The notes beneath the pieces are model-generated. The model saw only the letters and a list, made by a program, of their open reading frames with translations, made no database searches and had not been told where the DNA came from. The translations under genes and the position numbers were made by a program. Shown here piece after piece: positions 63,995 to 64,000 of a stretch of 64,000 nt of DNA. The stretch's first letter is position 1; every line of letters begins with the position of its first letter. This DNA comes from Gammaproteobacteria bacterium (GTDB taxonomy: Bacteria > Pseudomonadota > Gammaproteobacteria > Enterobacterales > Alteromonadaceae), in NCBI GenBank assembly GCA_018825965.1, contig JAHKAA010000037.1, forward strand, positions 59,883-123,882, read 5' to 3'.

Positions 63995-64000
63995 TCCGTA

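Overview
The window reads as chromosome of an aerobic or facultative gammaproteobacterium of the Alteromonadales/Shewanella/Rheinheimera type. My best guess is Rheinheimera or a close relative. This rests on gene content and order: ccoNOQP-fixH-ccoI-ccoS-TauE-fnr-uspE-ttcA in one direction, gapA next to yeaD, uvrY-uvrC-pgsA followed by a Gly-Cys-Leu tRNA cluster, and HexR-, LiuR- and DctD-type operators of the kinds used in this group. Almost all genes look native, with even base and codon use. I found no insertion sequence, prophage, plasmid or CRISPR array, and no gene-free stretch longer than about 300 bases.

Layout. 1-9 kb: a truncated zinc/cation efflux gene, yfbR and alaA, then a small LRAT-domain gene bracketed by two copies of a ~118-bp repeat, an exported DUF4097-like protein, a Bax-type glucosaminidase, a DUF2987-like protein, a DTW-domain protein, ttcA, uspE. 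8.5-16.3 kb: the O2 sensor fnr and the whole cbb3 oxidase structural and assembly cluster, including a 59-residue ccoQ. 16.6-30 kb: central carbohydrate metabolism: mutarotase, gapA, malQ, glgB-glgX, gnd, and a second large GAPDH-like gene, with HexR-like operators before both GAPDH genes. MsrB and a DUF2989 lipoprotein lie between. 30-36 kb: an M14 cytosolic-carboxypeptidase-like enzyme, a zinc-ribbon membrane protein, a DUF1315 protein, a large DUF349 coiled-coil protein and ansA. 36-40 kb: tRNA-Ser, uvrY, uvrC, pgsA, and tRNA-Gly/Cys/Leu/Gly.

40-48 kb is a C4-dicarboxylate uptake island: rluF-dctB-dctD, then dctA, a porin and a DASS transporter. A sigma-54 promoter and DctD-like operator palindromes sit just before dctA, so the sensor/regulator pair probably controls outer-membrane entry and inner-membrane uptake together. 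48-52 kb: aldo/keto reductase, e(P4)-type phosphatase, and a 732-residue tubulin/FtsZ-superfamily protein. 52.5-56 kb: ETF-ubiquinone oxidoreductase divergent from etfBA, with two LiuR-type palindromes between them. 56-64 kb: a small lipoprotein, rmuC, a methyltransferase, a 1288-residue propeller/GAF sensor kinase, and an array of initiator tRNA genes mixed with decayed copies.

Most noteworthy are the stand-alone tubulin/FtsZ-like gene (50134-52332), the initiator-tRNA array with remnants sharing one anticodon-loop expansion (63.4-64 kb), the repeat pair around the LRAT gene (2.7-3.5 kb), and the sigma-54/DctD module (41.6-48 kb).
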